Positions 10,296 through 22,092 of a stretch of DNA of 64,000 nucleotides are shown here, in pieces. The position numbers and the translations under genes were made by a program. Position 1 is the first letter of the stretch; each line of letters starts with the position of its first letter. Source of the stretch: Bretschneidera sinensis (taxonomy: Eukaryota; Streptophyta; Magnoliopsida; Brassicales; Akaniaceae); NCBI GenBank assembly GCA_023935145.1, contig CM043699.1:128652536-128716535 (forward strand), in the 5' to 3' direction. The notes under the pieces are model-generated. The model did no database searches and had not been told where the DNA came from. It worked only from the letters and a program-made list of their open reading frames with translations.

Positions 10296-12540
10296 TTATT
10301 GTAGCAAACCTCCCCTTGGTTTTAAAATAGACACATGTTTGGGACAATTTATTTTTGGCTTTTATTTATTATAAATAGAAATTAGCTCAAACACTCTAAA
10401 ACGGTCTATGAAATAATTTATGTTTAAAAAAAATTGAATTTCTTAGAAAACCGTTTTCATTGCTATTTTACCAAATAACAAACAGTTTATGCTTTCACTA
10501 TTATTATATCATAAGCCATTTTAAAAATATAAATTAAAACATAAATCGTTTTCACTGTTACAACATGCGTGCGTTTCTTTCAAATGGCATGAACACATAG
10601 AATAATATTAATATCATGCGTTTCTTTCAAATGGCATGAACACATAGAATAATATTAATATCGTATGTAAGATATATCAACTGCGTATGTACACATTTAT
10701 ATTGATATTTAAAATGAATATGATAAAATGGTATTTCAAATTTACAAGTTTAAATTAATTCATGAAATTGCAAAATCTCTAGACTTCAAATTTGTGCCCA
10801 AATGTTTCTTCATTCTGAAGTTAAAAAGGAGTAGAAAAAAAGCTAGATGACAGCCTCTAGATGTTTATCTATATATTTCTCTCTTGCAATCTCCATTTTA
10901 ACTTTCATGGTTGCTCTTTTGAGCAAATTGTCCCATTACTTTTTTAACAATTGAAAAAATCTCATTAACTAGTAGATTAAGCACTTCTATCTGTTTAATA
11001 GAATCTATTATAGTGAAATAAAGAAGTGGTTGCTTGATCTCCAGAATCTTGAAGAGTTGAAGTCAGCAATTATAGTATTCTAATTTATCTTGTGTTATTT
11101 GCAATTGAAAATTCATAATCATTAGCTAATCATTGATAAAAACAATTTCGTTTCCCACTTCCTGATTTCTTAAGCATTTTTTTGTTATGATTTGTTAAAA
11201 GTTTTGAATTTAGATTTACATATTAAAGCTACCTAATTTTGATTCTTGAAAACCCATGGAACCAAAACTATGAGTAAACAATAGATAACACTTGCATTTT
11301 TCTCTCTTTTTTTCTGTGGTGGGTACTGACTATTGAGTAGCTAGGACCACCCAACCAGCCACTGCATTTCATTGATTGTTTGGAATAAAATGGAAAATCC
11401 TCTTTTGATTCCATGAATGGTAGCTTCAAAATCATTCATGGGTTCAAATTCAAAGCCTCATCAGTGTGATAGTAACATACTGATTTTACCATTACTTTTT
11501 AGTAGCAACTAGCAATGCTACTGCAACAAAGCAAAGTTTGTTTAAATGAAACATTTAAGAATAAAATACAATTACATTTTTCATGTCAGATAATAATTGC
11601 TAATTAGTTCTAAATTTTTTAAAAAAGAAAATTTGCTCAAATAATTTTAATCAACGTAATAATTACTTATAAGTAACTAACAACAAAAGCATTAATTAAT
11701 GAAAATTTCTTTTTACTAATCATGTAACATTGGTTTTATGTTGTTCAATGTGTGAATTGTCTAGTGTGCATGTGTGGATATTAGTTAAAAAGTATTTTTG
11801 TTTTTCGTAGTTTTTTTAATTAAATTACTTGACAGTGAGATGAATTTTTTTTATTATTTTGGGATTAAATTATAATTAATACAAAAACGAAAGGATGTAA
11901 TTATATTTTACTCAACATTTAACGCAATGCATAAACTCTAATCTGCCTAACTTTTTGGACCTAATTTGATAGGGAAGATGAAAAACTGAGAAGTATAAAT
12001 ATATGAAAAGAGGAAATTAGAATGATTAGTAGAATGGGGATTAAATTGATTTTTTTATATAATAATCAGGAAAATCTATCAATATGTGATCTTCCACTGT
12101 CCAGTCCTGAGACTCTACAGATTATCTAAATGGAATAAGTTTCAATTTAGTGTCACTGCACTCAAAATTTCTTGATTCTCATTCCTGCTGTCAATTTTTC
12201 ACTTTTAATCGATTTTTTTTTTTTTTTTTTTGCTGAATAAGGATTCAATAATAACCACTGAATCACTTAGATGCTGCAAGTTTCATTAACGGTGCCTGCA
12301 TCATCGATCTCCTTGTAGAACTCCTTCAGGCTTCAGCAAGAGAATAGCTGAAATTCAGGAATAGTAAATGCAACAACTTATATTAGTGTGAGTCAGATCT
12401 AATTTTTCTTAATTTTTAAGCCTTTCTGCTCATAATTTACTTTTTAAGTTTTACACAGTGAAATAAGTAGAAAGTATTATAGGCCTTGTACTTTCCCATA
12501 TGATTGATGCTGTCCCAATAAATATATATATAGTACTATT
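10292..12540. other. AT-rich intergenic spacer
   Basis: Apart from the 47-bp duplication and a poly-T run near 12215, I see no gene, RNA or element that I can name. Confidence 0.5.
10571..10664. repeat. 47-bp tandem duplication
   Basis: The unit starting GCGTTTCTTTCAAATGGCAT at 10571 is repeated at 10618 essentially without change, so it is a recent duplication. Confidence 0.9.
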
Positions 12541-12924
12541 TAGGGTTTGAATTGAGTTGAGCTTTTATCGAGCTTAAGTTCAGTTAAAGCTCGGTTTGAT
12601 CGAGTTTGAACTAAACACTTAGGCTTGAATATCTTAAGATTCAGCTCAAAAGGCTTTCGAACAATTTGATAAGGTATTATTGAGTTCCAGCTCGAACCAA
12701 TATTTATTTAATATTTTTATTTATTAAAATTATAGTTCAAGCTCAAGTTCAAGTTCAAGCTCAAGTTCGAGCTCGAATAAGCTCGTTTGTTATCAAAATC
12801 GAGCCGAACCGAGCTCGAGCATGTTCATTTAAAGTCAAATCGAGCTTGAATACCTTGATATTCGAGCTCAATTAGGCTCAAGTACTTTAATATTTGGGCT
12901 CGATTCGACTCAAGTCCACCCTTA
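12541..12924. mobile_element. non-autonomous hAT-like element rich in GAGCTCGAG
   Basis: The left end TAGGGTTTGAATTGAGTTGA and the inverted right end (TAAGGGTGGACTTGAGTCGA on the other strand) form imperfect terminal inverted repeats. The flanking octamers GTACTATT and ATACTAAG share TACTA, a weak trace of an 8-bp duplication. The interior is a purine/pyrimidine-simple mix of AGCTC, GAGCT and TCAAG. There is no coding capacity. Confidence 0.55.
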
Positions 12925-12970
12925 ATACTAAGGAAATTGATAAGGATAAATAAATTACTTGTATATTTGT

Positions 12971-13473
12971 TGATGCTGAAATATTGCTTGAATCCGAATA
13001 GTCGAGGAATGGGACCTACACACATGAAACGAGGGAAAAACCAAAACCTAAAGTCGCGGGTCGGAAAGGGGTGTGCCCCTGAGGACTCTCTGATGCCTAA
13101 GTTAGATAGGTTTTTTTGGTGATAAAAAAAGTGGTGTAAAATAGGAGCTATGTGTTCTCAATTGAAAAGTACCTTTTTAATTTATAAAGACTCATTTTTT
13201 ATAGTGTGTCAGAGCAGAGTCTGATTAGGATAATAAATTTAGTGTTGGGATAGAAGTAGCATTCTTTTGGAGTTATCTATAAACCGTACAAGTTTATCCA
13301 AAATTTGGAGTGGCCGAATAGCATCAAGTCTTTTGGTGCGAGTTACCATTATGCCCCTTGGCACATGTTAGGAGGAGATTGGCAATCTTATTGTGGTTAT
13401 AAAATTACCATTTTACCCTTAGAGATTGACATGTGTCATCCTATTATTGGAGAGAGAATTTTCCCCTACATCA
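12971..13473. repeat. left ~503-bp terminal repeat
   Basis: It aligns along its whole length with 28163-28667, with moderate divergence. Shared landmarks include ACACACATGAAACGAG-like text near the start and TTGGAGTTATCTATAA in the middle. A chance 62-codon frame within it is not coding. Confidence 0.8.
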
Positions 13474-13599
13474 GATACCCCCCACTTCCTTAAGTACACT
13501 TATGAACTTGAGGAACTAGGTCGCATGGGGTATATTGTGCAACTCAGAATGGCTGGGGAAATTTTGGCATCATGGTGGCTTGAACCTGTTTGAGAGGAT

Positions 13600-14494
13600 A
13601 CTACGAGGAGGTCCGCCAGGCTGGTAACTCCTCGAAGTTTAGTAAGCGTGTTTGAGGGGTTGATGTTCAGTCAAACTGACTCGGAGTTTAGTGACTGAGT
13701 TCTAGGAGTTGACACTTAGTCAAAACTGTTCAGAGTTTGGTGATTGAGTTTGAGGAGTTGACACTCAGTCAAAATTACTCGAAGTTTCGCGATTGAATTC
13801 GACGAGTTGACACTCAGTCAAAAATGCTCGAAGTTTAACGATTGAGTCCGAGGAGTTGACACTCAGTCAAAACTTCTTAGAGTTTTGAGATTAAGTCCGA
13901 AGAGTTAACACTCAGTCAAAACTGCTTGGAGTTTGGCGATTGAGTTCAAGGAATTGACACTCAGTCAAAACTTCTTGTAGTTTGGCGATTGAGTCCGATG
14001 AGTTGACACTCAGTCAAAACTACTCGGAGTTTGGCGATTGAGTCCGAGGAGTTGACACTTAGTCAAAACTTCTCAGAGTTTGGCGATTGAGTCTGAGGAG
14101 TTGACACTAAGTCAAAACTTCTCGGAGTTTGGCGATTGAGTCTGAGGAGTTGACACTTAGTCAAAACTTCTCGGAGTTTGGCGATTGAGTTCGAGGAGTT
14201 GACACACAGTCAAAACTGCTCAGAGTTTGGCGATTGAGTTCGAAGAGTTGACACTAAGTCAAAATTACTTGAAGTTTGGCAATTGAGTCCAAGGAATTGA
14301 CACTCAGTCAAAACTGCTCAGAGTTTGGCGATTGAGTCCAAGAAGTTGACATTCAGTCAAAACTGCTCAGAGTTTGGCGATTGAGTCCGAGGAGTTAACA
14401 CTTAGTCAAAACTTCTCGGAGTTTAATAGAGAAGTCCGAGGAGAAAAACATGGAGTCCAATTACTCAGAGTTTGATGGAGAAGTCTGATGAAAA
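13600..14494. repeat. 49-bp tandem array, left part (about 18 units)
   Basis: Successive GGCGATTGAG motifs at 13984, 14033 and 14082 are exactly 49 bp apart. The unit reads roughly GAGTTTGGCGATTGAGTC then CGAGGAGTTGACACTCAGTC and AAAACTGCTCG. The last one or two units (from about 14410) switch to a second variant with GATGGAGAAGTC and AGAAAGACATGG. Since 49 is not a multiple of three, open frames through it are accidental. Confidence 0.9.
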
Positions 14495-14812
14495 TGTAAT
14501 ACCCGTGTTCTTAAAGTATGAGTAAAGAAAAAATTTGATAAATACGATATGGAATTAAAATAAAATAATATATACATGAAAGGTTTATTATTTGAATAAA
14601 ATAATTCTTTTGAAAAGAAAAAAATTTGGACGCGTGATGGTATGGATACAAAGAAAAAAGAAAAGAAAAAAAGTGTCCAACATGGAAGGATAAGAAAATA
14701 AAAAGAAAAAGGAAAAAAAAAATAAAGTTGGCTACACCTGGACCCTTTGCCTTGCATGCATTGTGCATACAAGACAACAAAAGGTTTGTACTAAGTGCAA
14801 ATGGTGAGTTTA

Positions 14813-14863
<51 letters not shown>

Positions 14864-16553
14864 ATGTTTAGTTTTTCCTTTATTTATTCATTACTTACCA
14901 AATCCTGTTTGGTTTCTCCTTTCCTCAATTCAAACTACTATATTTCTTTAAACACTTGGAGACTGAAAGAAAGGTTGAAAAAGTAAAATTTTGAAGGGTT
15001 TTACGGGACAATTTTATAGAGAGGCACAAGAAACTCTAAGAAAAACATAAGGTAACAATGTGAGTTTTATTTCTGAAATCTAGCATACATGAAATTTCTC
15101 GAAATTCAAAGTGGGAATTTTCAAAGGGTGTGAATTATGGAAGAATTGAAGAATAAATTAGAAATTTTAATATAAATATTATGTCAGGTGTTGACGAACA
15201 GCAACCGGGGGAAATTACTGAGAGGAGCAGGAAAGGCAAAGAGGTGATCCACGAGTAGCTTTAAGTGCTACGTGGTGAGTTAGATTTACTTCAAGTAATC
15301 AAGATAAATATGAAATATATAGTGATAGTATTTGAATAAATCATTAACTTATGATTTGGTGATAGATGAAAGTTGGTTGATAGGTATGATATGAATAGTG
15401 GATGTGTAGATAATTATTTTATGAGAAATAATATTATTGGAATAATGAGTCGATTTAATAATAAAAGCGATAAGTGAAATTCTTAACGAGTTATGGTTGA
15501 TGATTTGATATGATTTATAAGGAGAGGAATTTAATAGAATTTTTCAAATTATAATTTAAGAATAATCAGGATAGCTAATTTGAATGTTTGAAGACATGTT
15601 TGTTTTTATATTATTGTTCATATGCATATTTCATATCATTCATATGCATATGCATGAAATAAAAGAACCGGGAAGGCAGGCAGTCTAAATGAAATAAAAT
15701 AACCGGGAGGGCAACCGGTGTAAATGAGAATAAAAGAATTGAGAAGGAAGCCGGTCTAAATAAGAATGAAAGAACCGGGAAGGCAGCCGGTCTAAGATCA
15801 AAACATGTCGACATGTGGGAAGACGTTCCCAATTAATAATTCATGCATTGCATCTGTTTTAAATATTGATTTTATTACTGAAATGTTAAAGTGTTGTTCT
15901 TGATTGTAAAATTATTGATAAATGAATGAGTTACACAGAGAGATAATTATGCTGAGAAGAAATATGGAAATAAGAAATGATGAGAATTATCTGAGTGATA
16001 GATTATATGTTGTAAACCTCATAATAAGGTATTTATGAGATAGAATTGATAGTCTCATAATTATATGAAAAGAAATGGTTTATAAAGGATGGGGATTTGA
16101 TATGAGTAATGATAATAGAATGTTATTATCAAAATATATAAGATATAGATGAATGAATATTGGAAGACTACTTATACAAATTGAATACTTCTAGTAAGTT
16201 TAATTCACTGAGCTTGTGAAGCTCAGTCCTCATTGTATAATGATTTCAGGTAGCGGGCATGATAGATAGTTTAGTAAGTTGAGATTCAAACGAAGTCATT
16301 ATCTGTAAGCCACGTGGTTCACATCCTAATACTAATGAGAAAAAATATTATTTGTAAATATTAATGCATATTATGTTGTATAAAATGTTTAAGTTGAGAT
16401 CTAAATGATGTATCTCTCCTATTAAAGGTTGAGGATTGATGTAAATAATTATACTAGCTATATTTTTATTGTTGCAAATATGTGCCATGCTGGGATTTTC
16501 AAAAATGTGACAACACCGTCTTAGGGGTAGCCAACCTGAGATGAGTCGTTACA
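14495..16553 (+). mobile_element. 5' LTR of the Gypsy element
   Basis: It starts TGTAATACCCGTGTTC and ends GTTACA. It aligns with the 3' LTR over its full length with scattered substitutions and small gaps. It contains a long (AT)n run at 14815-14861 and a CCGG-rich minisatellite at 15655-15800. Confidence 0.88.
15655..15800 (+). repeat. ~35-bp minisatellite inside the 5' LTR
   Basis: Four imperfect units each contain AAAGAACCGGGAAGGCAGCC and end in GGTCTAAATGAGAAT. The same array is present at 23205-23315 in the 3' LTR. Confidence 0.75.
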
Positions 16554-16557
16554 ATTT

Positions 16558-16569
16558 TGGTATCAGAGC
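16558..16569 (+). other. primer-binding site (initiator Met-tRNA)
   Basis: TGGTATCAGAGC lies 4 bp after the 5' LTR end. It shows this is the 5' end of an LTR element and fixes the LTR boundary. Confidence 0.85.
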
Positions 16570-16654
16570 ATTAGGTTTTATGATTTTGTAGACTGCATAA
16601 AAAGAAAGAAAGTGGAAGATTAAAATAAATTATATTTTAATGAATAGTCCGATG

Positions 16655-17770
16655 ATGACATGTGGACGTGCTAGAGCTAGAGTTAGAGTTTTTGATTTGA
16701 GAAGGCATGGTAGGCCCACAATATTTTGAGAAGTCGAGGTTGAGTCTGAATCTGTGATACCTAGAAAGGAACGTGTTGACAGTATAATTGATATTAATAA
16801 AAGTGTGAGATAATCTGAAGTTGAAAGAGATGAGTTACGATAAGCTCTTACACATACTCTTGAGAAAATGAATGTAACAGATGATAGAGTTGATAGCCTA
16901 TAGCATAAACTTGATGAACAGGCTAGGGCAGTGTCTGAGATTGTTGTAAATCCAATAATGGTAAATGGTCAAAATGGGAAAAGTAAGTTTATGCCCGAGA
17001 TGCAGAGAGATTGTTTTGTTAGATATATTAAGTCAAATGCCTTGTTATTTAAAGGATCTATAAATTCTTTTAAGCCTGAGTTTTAGGTGAAACACGTAGG
17101 GAGATTATTTGATGTTTTACCAATGACTGACAGGCAGAGGGTCGTCGTTGCTACATTCAAGTTAGAGAGAGAGGCCCTAGAATGGTGGGAGGATATTCTT
17201 CCCAAGGTAAGTGTTGACCATGACTCAGTATGATAGCAAATTTATGGCTTTGATAAGGTTTGTATTGAAAATGGTAGACATAAAGGAGAAAAGGTGTAAG
17301 AGGTTCATAGAGGGACTACATTTTAAGATTAAATCGAAACTAATTTACACGAGGCATATGAATTATGTTACGTTGGCGAATATAACACTTCAGATTGAAA
17401 AGGATGTAATGGAATTTAGAGGTAGGAGGAATTATCCGAAGAGGTCTAGATTTGAAGAACCCAAAGGTGGTACCAATATGAGTGTGCAATGTGGGAGACC
17501 ACCTAGAGGAGGCGTTCCTTGTCACAGGGAATTTTAGTACAGAGTTAGAGGCAAGCAGAATCTGTTGTTTCTATAGCTCAGAGTAATATTGGTGGGACCC
17601 TTAGATTTGGGAGACATGTTATGGGAACTGGGATATGGCAAAGGAAGTAAGTATGCCACCAAGGGGAAGTGGTAACTTAATGTATGATCGAGAGACAGAA
17701 GTTTGTTATAAATGTAATCAGATAAGATATTTATCCTAGAATTGTCCTAATTTGAAGTGCTTTGTATGTA
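16655..17770 (+). pseudogene. Gypsy gag remnant
   Basis: The frame starts MTCGRARARVRV, matching the basic GRARGR start of the related gag at 26135-25833 (minus). Retrotransposon-gag landmarks follow: LEREALEWWEDILPK near 17165-17205, YDSKFMALIRF near 17225, and LQIEKDVMEFRGRRN near 17395. A CCHC knuckle near 17700-17745 is degenerate, with tyrosine where histidine is expected. In-frame stops are present in the first half. Between WWEDILPK and the next block, sequence normally present in this gag has been deleted. Confidence 0.8.
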
Positions 17771-18190
17771 GAAATGGTGGACATAACAATGTTGGTTGAT
17801 CCTTGTGCAACTCATTCCTTTGCATCTAGTGTTTAGGAAGTCTACTGATGTATGTATTAGTACTTGGATGCATAATGTTATTGTTGAAGTTCCCACTAGA
17901 GATAGAGTGATAATTATAAATATTTACAAGGGTTGTATGATTCGTATCAGTGATAGAGAGTTTGAAGTTGATTTGTTTTCTTTGAATATGGTTGACTGTT
18001 TTAAGGAAAATTTACTATTCAGAATACCTGGATAGGAAAATTTTAATTTTCAGGGAAAAACTCAAGATGCTTGCAAATTGTCTTATTTTTGCTTTAACTA
18101 CTAGTAGATGGTTGAAGAAAGGTTGTGAGGAGTATTTGGCATACATAACGGATTCTAAAAAGAAAAATAAGAAGTTAGAATAAATCTTAG
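17771..18190 (+). pseudogene. Gypsy protease remnant
   Basis: MLVDPCATHSFASS near 17793-17835 corresponds to the retropepsin active-site block, which normally reads DSGATHSF. The catalytic DSG triplet is altered here. The sequence after it is frameshifted. Confidence 0.65.
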
Positions 18191-18955
18191 TGGTGAAAGA
18201 TTATTCTAATATATTTCTTGATGAGTTGCCTAGTTGTCTCCCAGTAGAGAGATTAAATTCTCTATTGATGTGATATCAGGTTCATCACATATATCGATAG
18301 CACCCTACAGAGTGAAATCCATTGAGTTAAGAAAGTTCAAAGTTCAAAGTTCAAAAGTTGTTGGATAAACAATTTATTCGATTTAGTGTGTCACCTTGGG
18401 GAGCCCTATGTTGTTTGTGAAGAAGAAAGATGGAATGATGAGATTGTGTATAGACTACAGATAGTTGAATAAGATAACCATTAAGAACAAATATCCTTTA
18501 CCCAGGATAGATGATTTATTTAAGAAGTTGTATGGAGCAAGGGTATTTTCAAAAATTGACCTGAGATCAGGTTATCATCAATTGAGGATAGAGAAGGAAG
18601 ATGTACCTAAGATTGCTTTTAGGGCACGTTATGGTCATAAGTTTCTTGTGATGTTAATTGGATTGACTAACGCTCCAACAACATTCATGGACTTAATGAA
18701 TAAAATATTTAAACCATTTCTTGATAATCTTGTGGTTGTGTTCATTGATAACATCTTGGTGTATTCTAAGACTAAGGAAGAGCATATAAAACATTTTGAA
18801 ATTATGTTGGAGATTTTGATGAAAGAGAAATTGTATGCTATAATTTTCTAAATGTGAATTTTGGCTAAATGAGATAACTTTCTTGGGGCATGTAATATCT
18901 AAAAATGGCATAACAGTTGATCTACCAAAGGTAGAGGCAATGTTAAGTTGTGAGA
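18191..18955 (+). pseudogene. Gypsy reverse transcriptase remnant
   Basis: The longest frame (18465-18851) gives [43 protein letters not shown] and [18 protein letters not shown]. The catalytic YxDD-type motif reads FIDN, with the second aspartate replaced by asparagine. Upstream parts (IRFSVSPWGA, near 18380) are in other frames. A further block begins [19 protein letters not shown] at 18886. Confidence 0.88.
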
Positions 18956-19530
18956 GACCAACTAATGTGACTGAAATTAGAATCTTCTTGGGGTTAGCTG
19001 GTTATTATAGAAGATTCTTTCATAATTTTTCTATTATTGTAATACCATTGACTCGACTGACCAGGAAAGAGGTGAGATTTGTATGGTGAGGGAAGTGTGA
19101 GAAAAATTTTCAATTATTAAAGGAGAAATTGGCTGCAACTCTAGTATTGGTGTTTCTTTCTAGTGATGAAGGATTTGTGGTGTATAGTTATGCGTCGCAT
19201 CAATGGTTGGGATGTGTGTTGATGTAACATGGTTATACTTCTAGTTAATTGAAGAATCATGATAGAAATTACCCACTCATAGCTTAGAGTTGGCTGCCAT
19301 AGTGATTAATTTAAAGATTGGAGACATCATCTGTATAGAGCCATTTGTGAGATATTCATTGATCATAAGAGTTTGACATACTTACCTACCCAGAGAGAGT
19401 TGAATTTGAGACAAAGATGGTGGCTGGAGTTGATTAGTGACTATGATTGTACAATTCACTATCTGCTAGAAAAGGCGAAGGTGGTAGTTAATGCATTGAG
19501 TAGAAATCTACAAGAAGATTGACTGCTATT
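18956..19530 (+). pseudogene. Gypsy RT connection and RNase H remnant
   Basis: The connection reads [20 protein letters not shown], then [13 protein letters not shown], ending in a stop. RNase H landmarks follow in broken frames: GFVVYSYASHQWLGCVL (near 19170-19225) and the [13 protein letters not shown] type of block near 19410-19445. Confidence 0.75.
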
Positions 19531-20382
19531 AAAAGTTATGATGTGTAATTAATGATAGATTAAGAGAGATAAGAATGAAGTTGAATATCAGTGATAGATG
19601 ATCATTGTTAACAAATACGGTTGTACAGTCAACCATAGTAAAATGCTTGTTAAAGATGCAAGGTAGAGATGAAGAGATAGAAAAGATTAAGCATTGAGTG
19701 CTTACTAGAAAGCAATATAAGCTCAAAATTTGAAATGAGGGTATTTTAGTATTAGAACATAGGATTTGTGTTCGCAATGATACAGAGTTGAGAAAAAAAA
19801 AGATATTGAGAGAGGTATATGATGATATATATTCGATGCACCCAAGTAACAATAAGATGTATAGAGGATTGAGACAGAATTACAGGCGGTCAAGATTGAT
19901 GAGGGATGTAGCTGAATATATTTCTAAATGTTTGGTTTCATAAGTGAAGTTAGAGAATAAACATCTAAGAGGCTTACTACAGCCTCTTCCTGTGCTTGAA
20001 TGACCATAGAAAAAAAAAATGTAGTATGAATTTTATCATACTAAAAAATGTCACGATACAGTGTAAGTAATAGTAGATAAACTTTTTAAGTCATTCCAAA
20101 TTTCTTCCAATTAAAACTAATTAGAATCCTAAAAAGTTGGTAGAACTGTATGTAGCTGAGATTATGAGGTGGTATGGGGTACTATTGAGCATGTCATTTA
20201 GAGATGCTAGATTTACACCTTAGTTTTGGAGAGGCTTTTAGAAAGCCATGTGTACACAGTTGCAATTTATTACAACTTTTCATCCTCAAACAATTAAGCA
20301 GACAAAAAGGATTATTAGAGTACTAGAAGAAATGTTAAGGGCAAATGTGATTAGTTTCTCAGTAAGTTGGGATGTTTACTTA
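19531..20382 (+). pseudogene. Gypsy integrase, N-terminal and core remnant
   Basis: The zinc-binding region is represented by MYRGLRQNYRRSRLMRDVAE near 19857-19920. The core is recognisable at YVAEIMRWYGV and FRDARFTP (about 20150-20220) and at TTFHPQTIKQTKRIIRVLEE near 20270-20335. Frameshifts separate them. The core is interrupted at 20388 by a solo LTR. Confidence 0.75.
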
Positions 20383-20387
20383 CCATT

Positions 20388-21372
20388 TGTTGGAAATCAC
20401 CTTGATTAGATGCCCAGGTGTTGATCTTCCAAACACCCAAGTCTAGAATGACTTGTAGAAAGAAATATAGCAATTGAAAGCAAGAAAGAAAATAAGACAA
20501 GCGATTTGTTATCGAGGTTTGGCAATAGCCTAGGTCCCCGTGAGTTCCTCTGAACTCTCTGCACTAAATCAATGGTTCTTTACAATTATAGCAACCCTCT
20601 TCAAGAAGCTCAAGTTCTTGAAGAAACCAAGAAGAGAAGAAAGGAAGAAGATAAGAACTAACAATGCTCTCTATCTAATCTACTCTCTCTTCTTTATAAC
20701 CAGCCTCACTACAATGAGTCTCTCTTGTGTTTGTGTCTTTGCACTCTTACACAATTCTCTCTTGTATGTCACTCTTTACAATTGATCTCAAAGTATGTCA
20801 CAACAATAATATCTAGAATGAAGCTAGGTGACTCTTTATATAGTGCACTAACTTCTTGTCTAATCTTAAGAGTCAATCTCCACCTTTAGATCTTGATGAT
20901 CGCTTAACCATGGCCCTCCATCAATCCTAAGTGGTGCTGTGCATTTTCATCTTACATCCATGCACCTAAGAGGAGGTTCAAGCAAGCTGTCCATGTGTGC
21001 TTCAGTTTGCCTAGCGCCTAGGCGCTGAACAAGGGTCGGTGAGGCGCTGGGCAGAGTCCCTTTGCACCAAATTTTGGGCGGTACAGTGCTGGTGGAGGAG
21101 CAGTGTGGCGATGTCCTTCTTTCAGCACCTCTCTTTCTGGGCGGCGCAGCGCTGGTGAAGGAGGGGCACGGCGCACACTGATGCTGCCCTTCACACAGCA
21201 GTGTGCACTACTTTGCTTTGGTGATTAGGGCTGTGCACACACACCTAAATGGATGCATACACATGTGTGCACTCCTTTAAAATGCTGTATTTTAATCTTC
21301 TAACCTTGATTTAGACTTTAACCATCTTTGAACCATTTTTAGACATGTTTAAACCTTAGACAAATACCAACA
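20388..21372 (+). mobile_element. 985-bp solo LTR inside Gypsy integrase
   Basis: It starts TGTTGGAAATCACC and ends ATACCAACA. These TGTTGG..CCAACA termini are inverted like those of an LTR. The pentamer CCATT directly flanks both sides (20383-20387 and 21373-21377), a perfect 5-bp target-site duplication. Removing the LTR and one CCATT would make integrase coding continuous across the site. No internal element sequence is present. A motif GAGGCGCTGGGC..GGCGCAGCGCTGG near 21040-21150 gives it a GC-richer middle. I cannot name the parent element, and the plus strand is assigned arbitrarily because termini alone do not fix it. Confidence 0.88.
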
Positions 21373-21377
21373 CCATT

Positions 21378-22080
21378 GATGGAATCTGCTTATAATAATC
21401 AACATCAATTTAGTAATGGAATGGCACCGATTGAGACATTGTATGGTAGGAGGTGTAGAATTCCTATATGTTAGGAAGAAATGGGAGAGAGAAATATATT
21501 TGGTCCATCAATTATTGAGTTAACAACTGAGAGGATCAAATTAGTTAGAGAGAACTGTAAAGTAGCACATAGGAGAACGAATAGCTATGCTGATAATAGG
21601 AGAAGATCTCTCAAGTTTTAAATAGGTGATTGGGTGTACTTAAAAACATCTCCATGAAAAGGTGTATTGAGATTTAAAGAGGAAAGGAAAATTGAGTCCG
21701 AGGTATGTGAGGCCCTATGAGGTTGTTGAGAAAGTTTGGCTAGTCGCGTGTAGCCTGGAATTGCCTCCAACATGGAAGCAGTTACAAAATGTGTTTCATG
21801 TTTCACTTTTGAGAAAGTGTTTACATGATGAATCTCATAATATTTTAAGCCAAGCTGTAGAAATTCATGAAGGTTTGACTTTTATACAAGTACCAATGAG
21901 AGATTAGACAGAAAATAACAAATCTTGTGTAATAAAGTAATTCCATTAATTCAAGTTCCGTGACGGAATAAATATATTAAAGAGATTACGTGAGAGAATG
22001 AGGCAACTATGAAGAAATATTATTCACAATTGTTCTTGAGTTAGGTAAGGAAATTTCGAAGACTCTCCGAAATTTTATAA
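21378..22080 (+). pseudogene. Gypsy integrase C-terminus and chromodomain-like tail
   Basis: The core resumes with SAYNNQHQFSNGMAPIETLY at 21387, then IGDWVYLKTSP. In another frame, SPRYVRPYEVVEKVWLV and NVFHVSLLRKCLHDESH (21695-21830) form the GPY/F-type module. The tail near 21950-22060 retains the pattern of a chromodomain ending in YYSQLF, with stops. This tail is the reason for the chromovirus call. Confidence 0.75.
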
Positions 22081-22092
22081 GGTGGGTATAAC

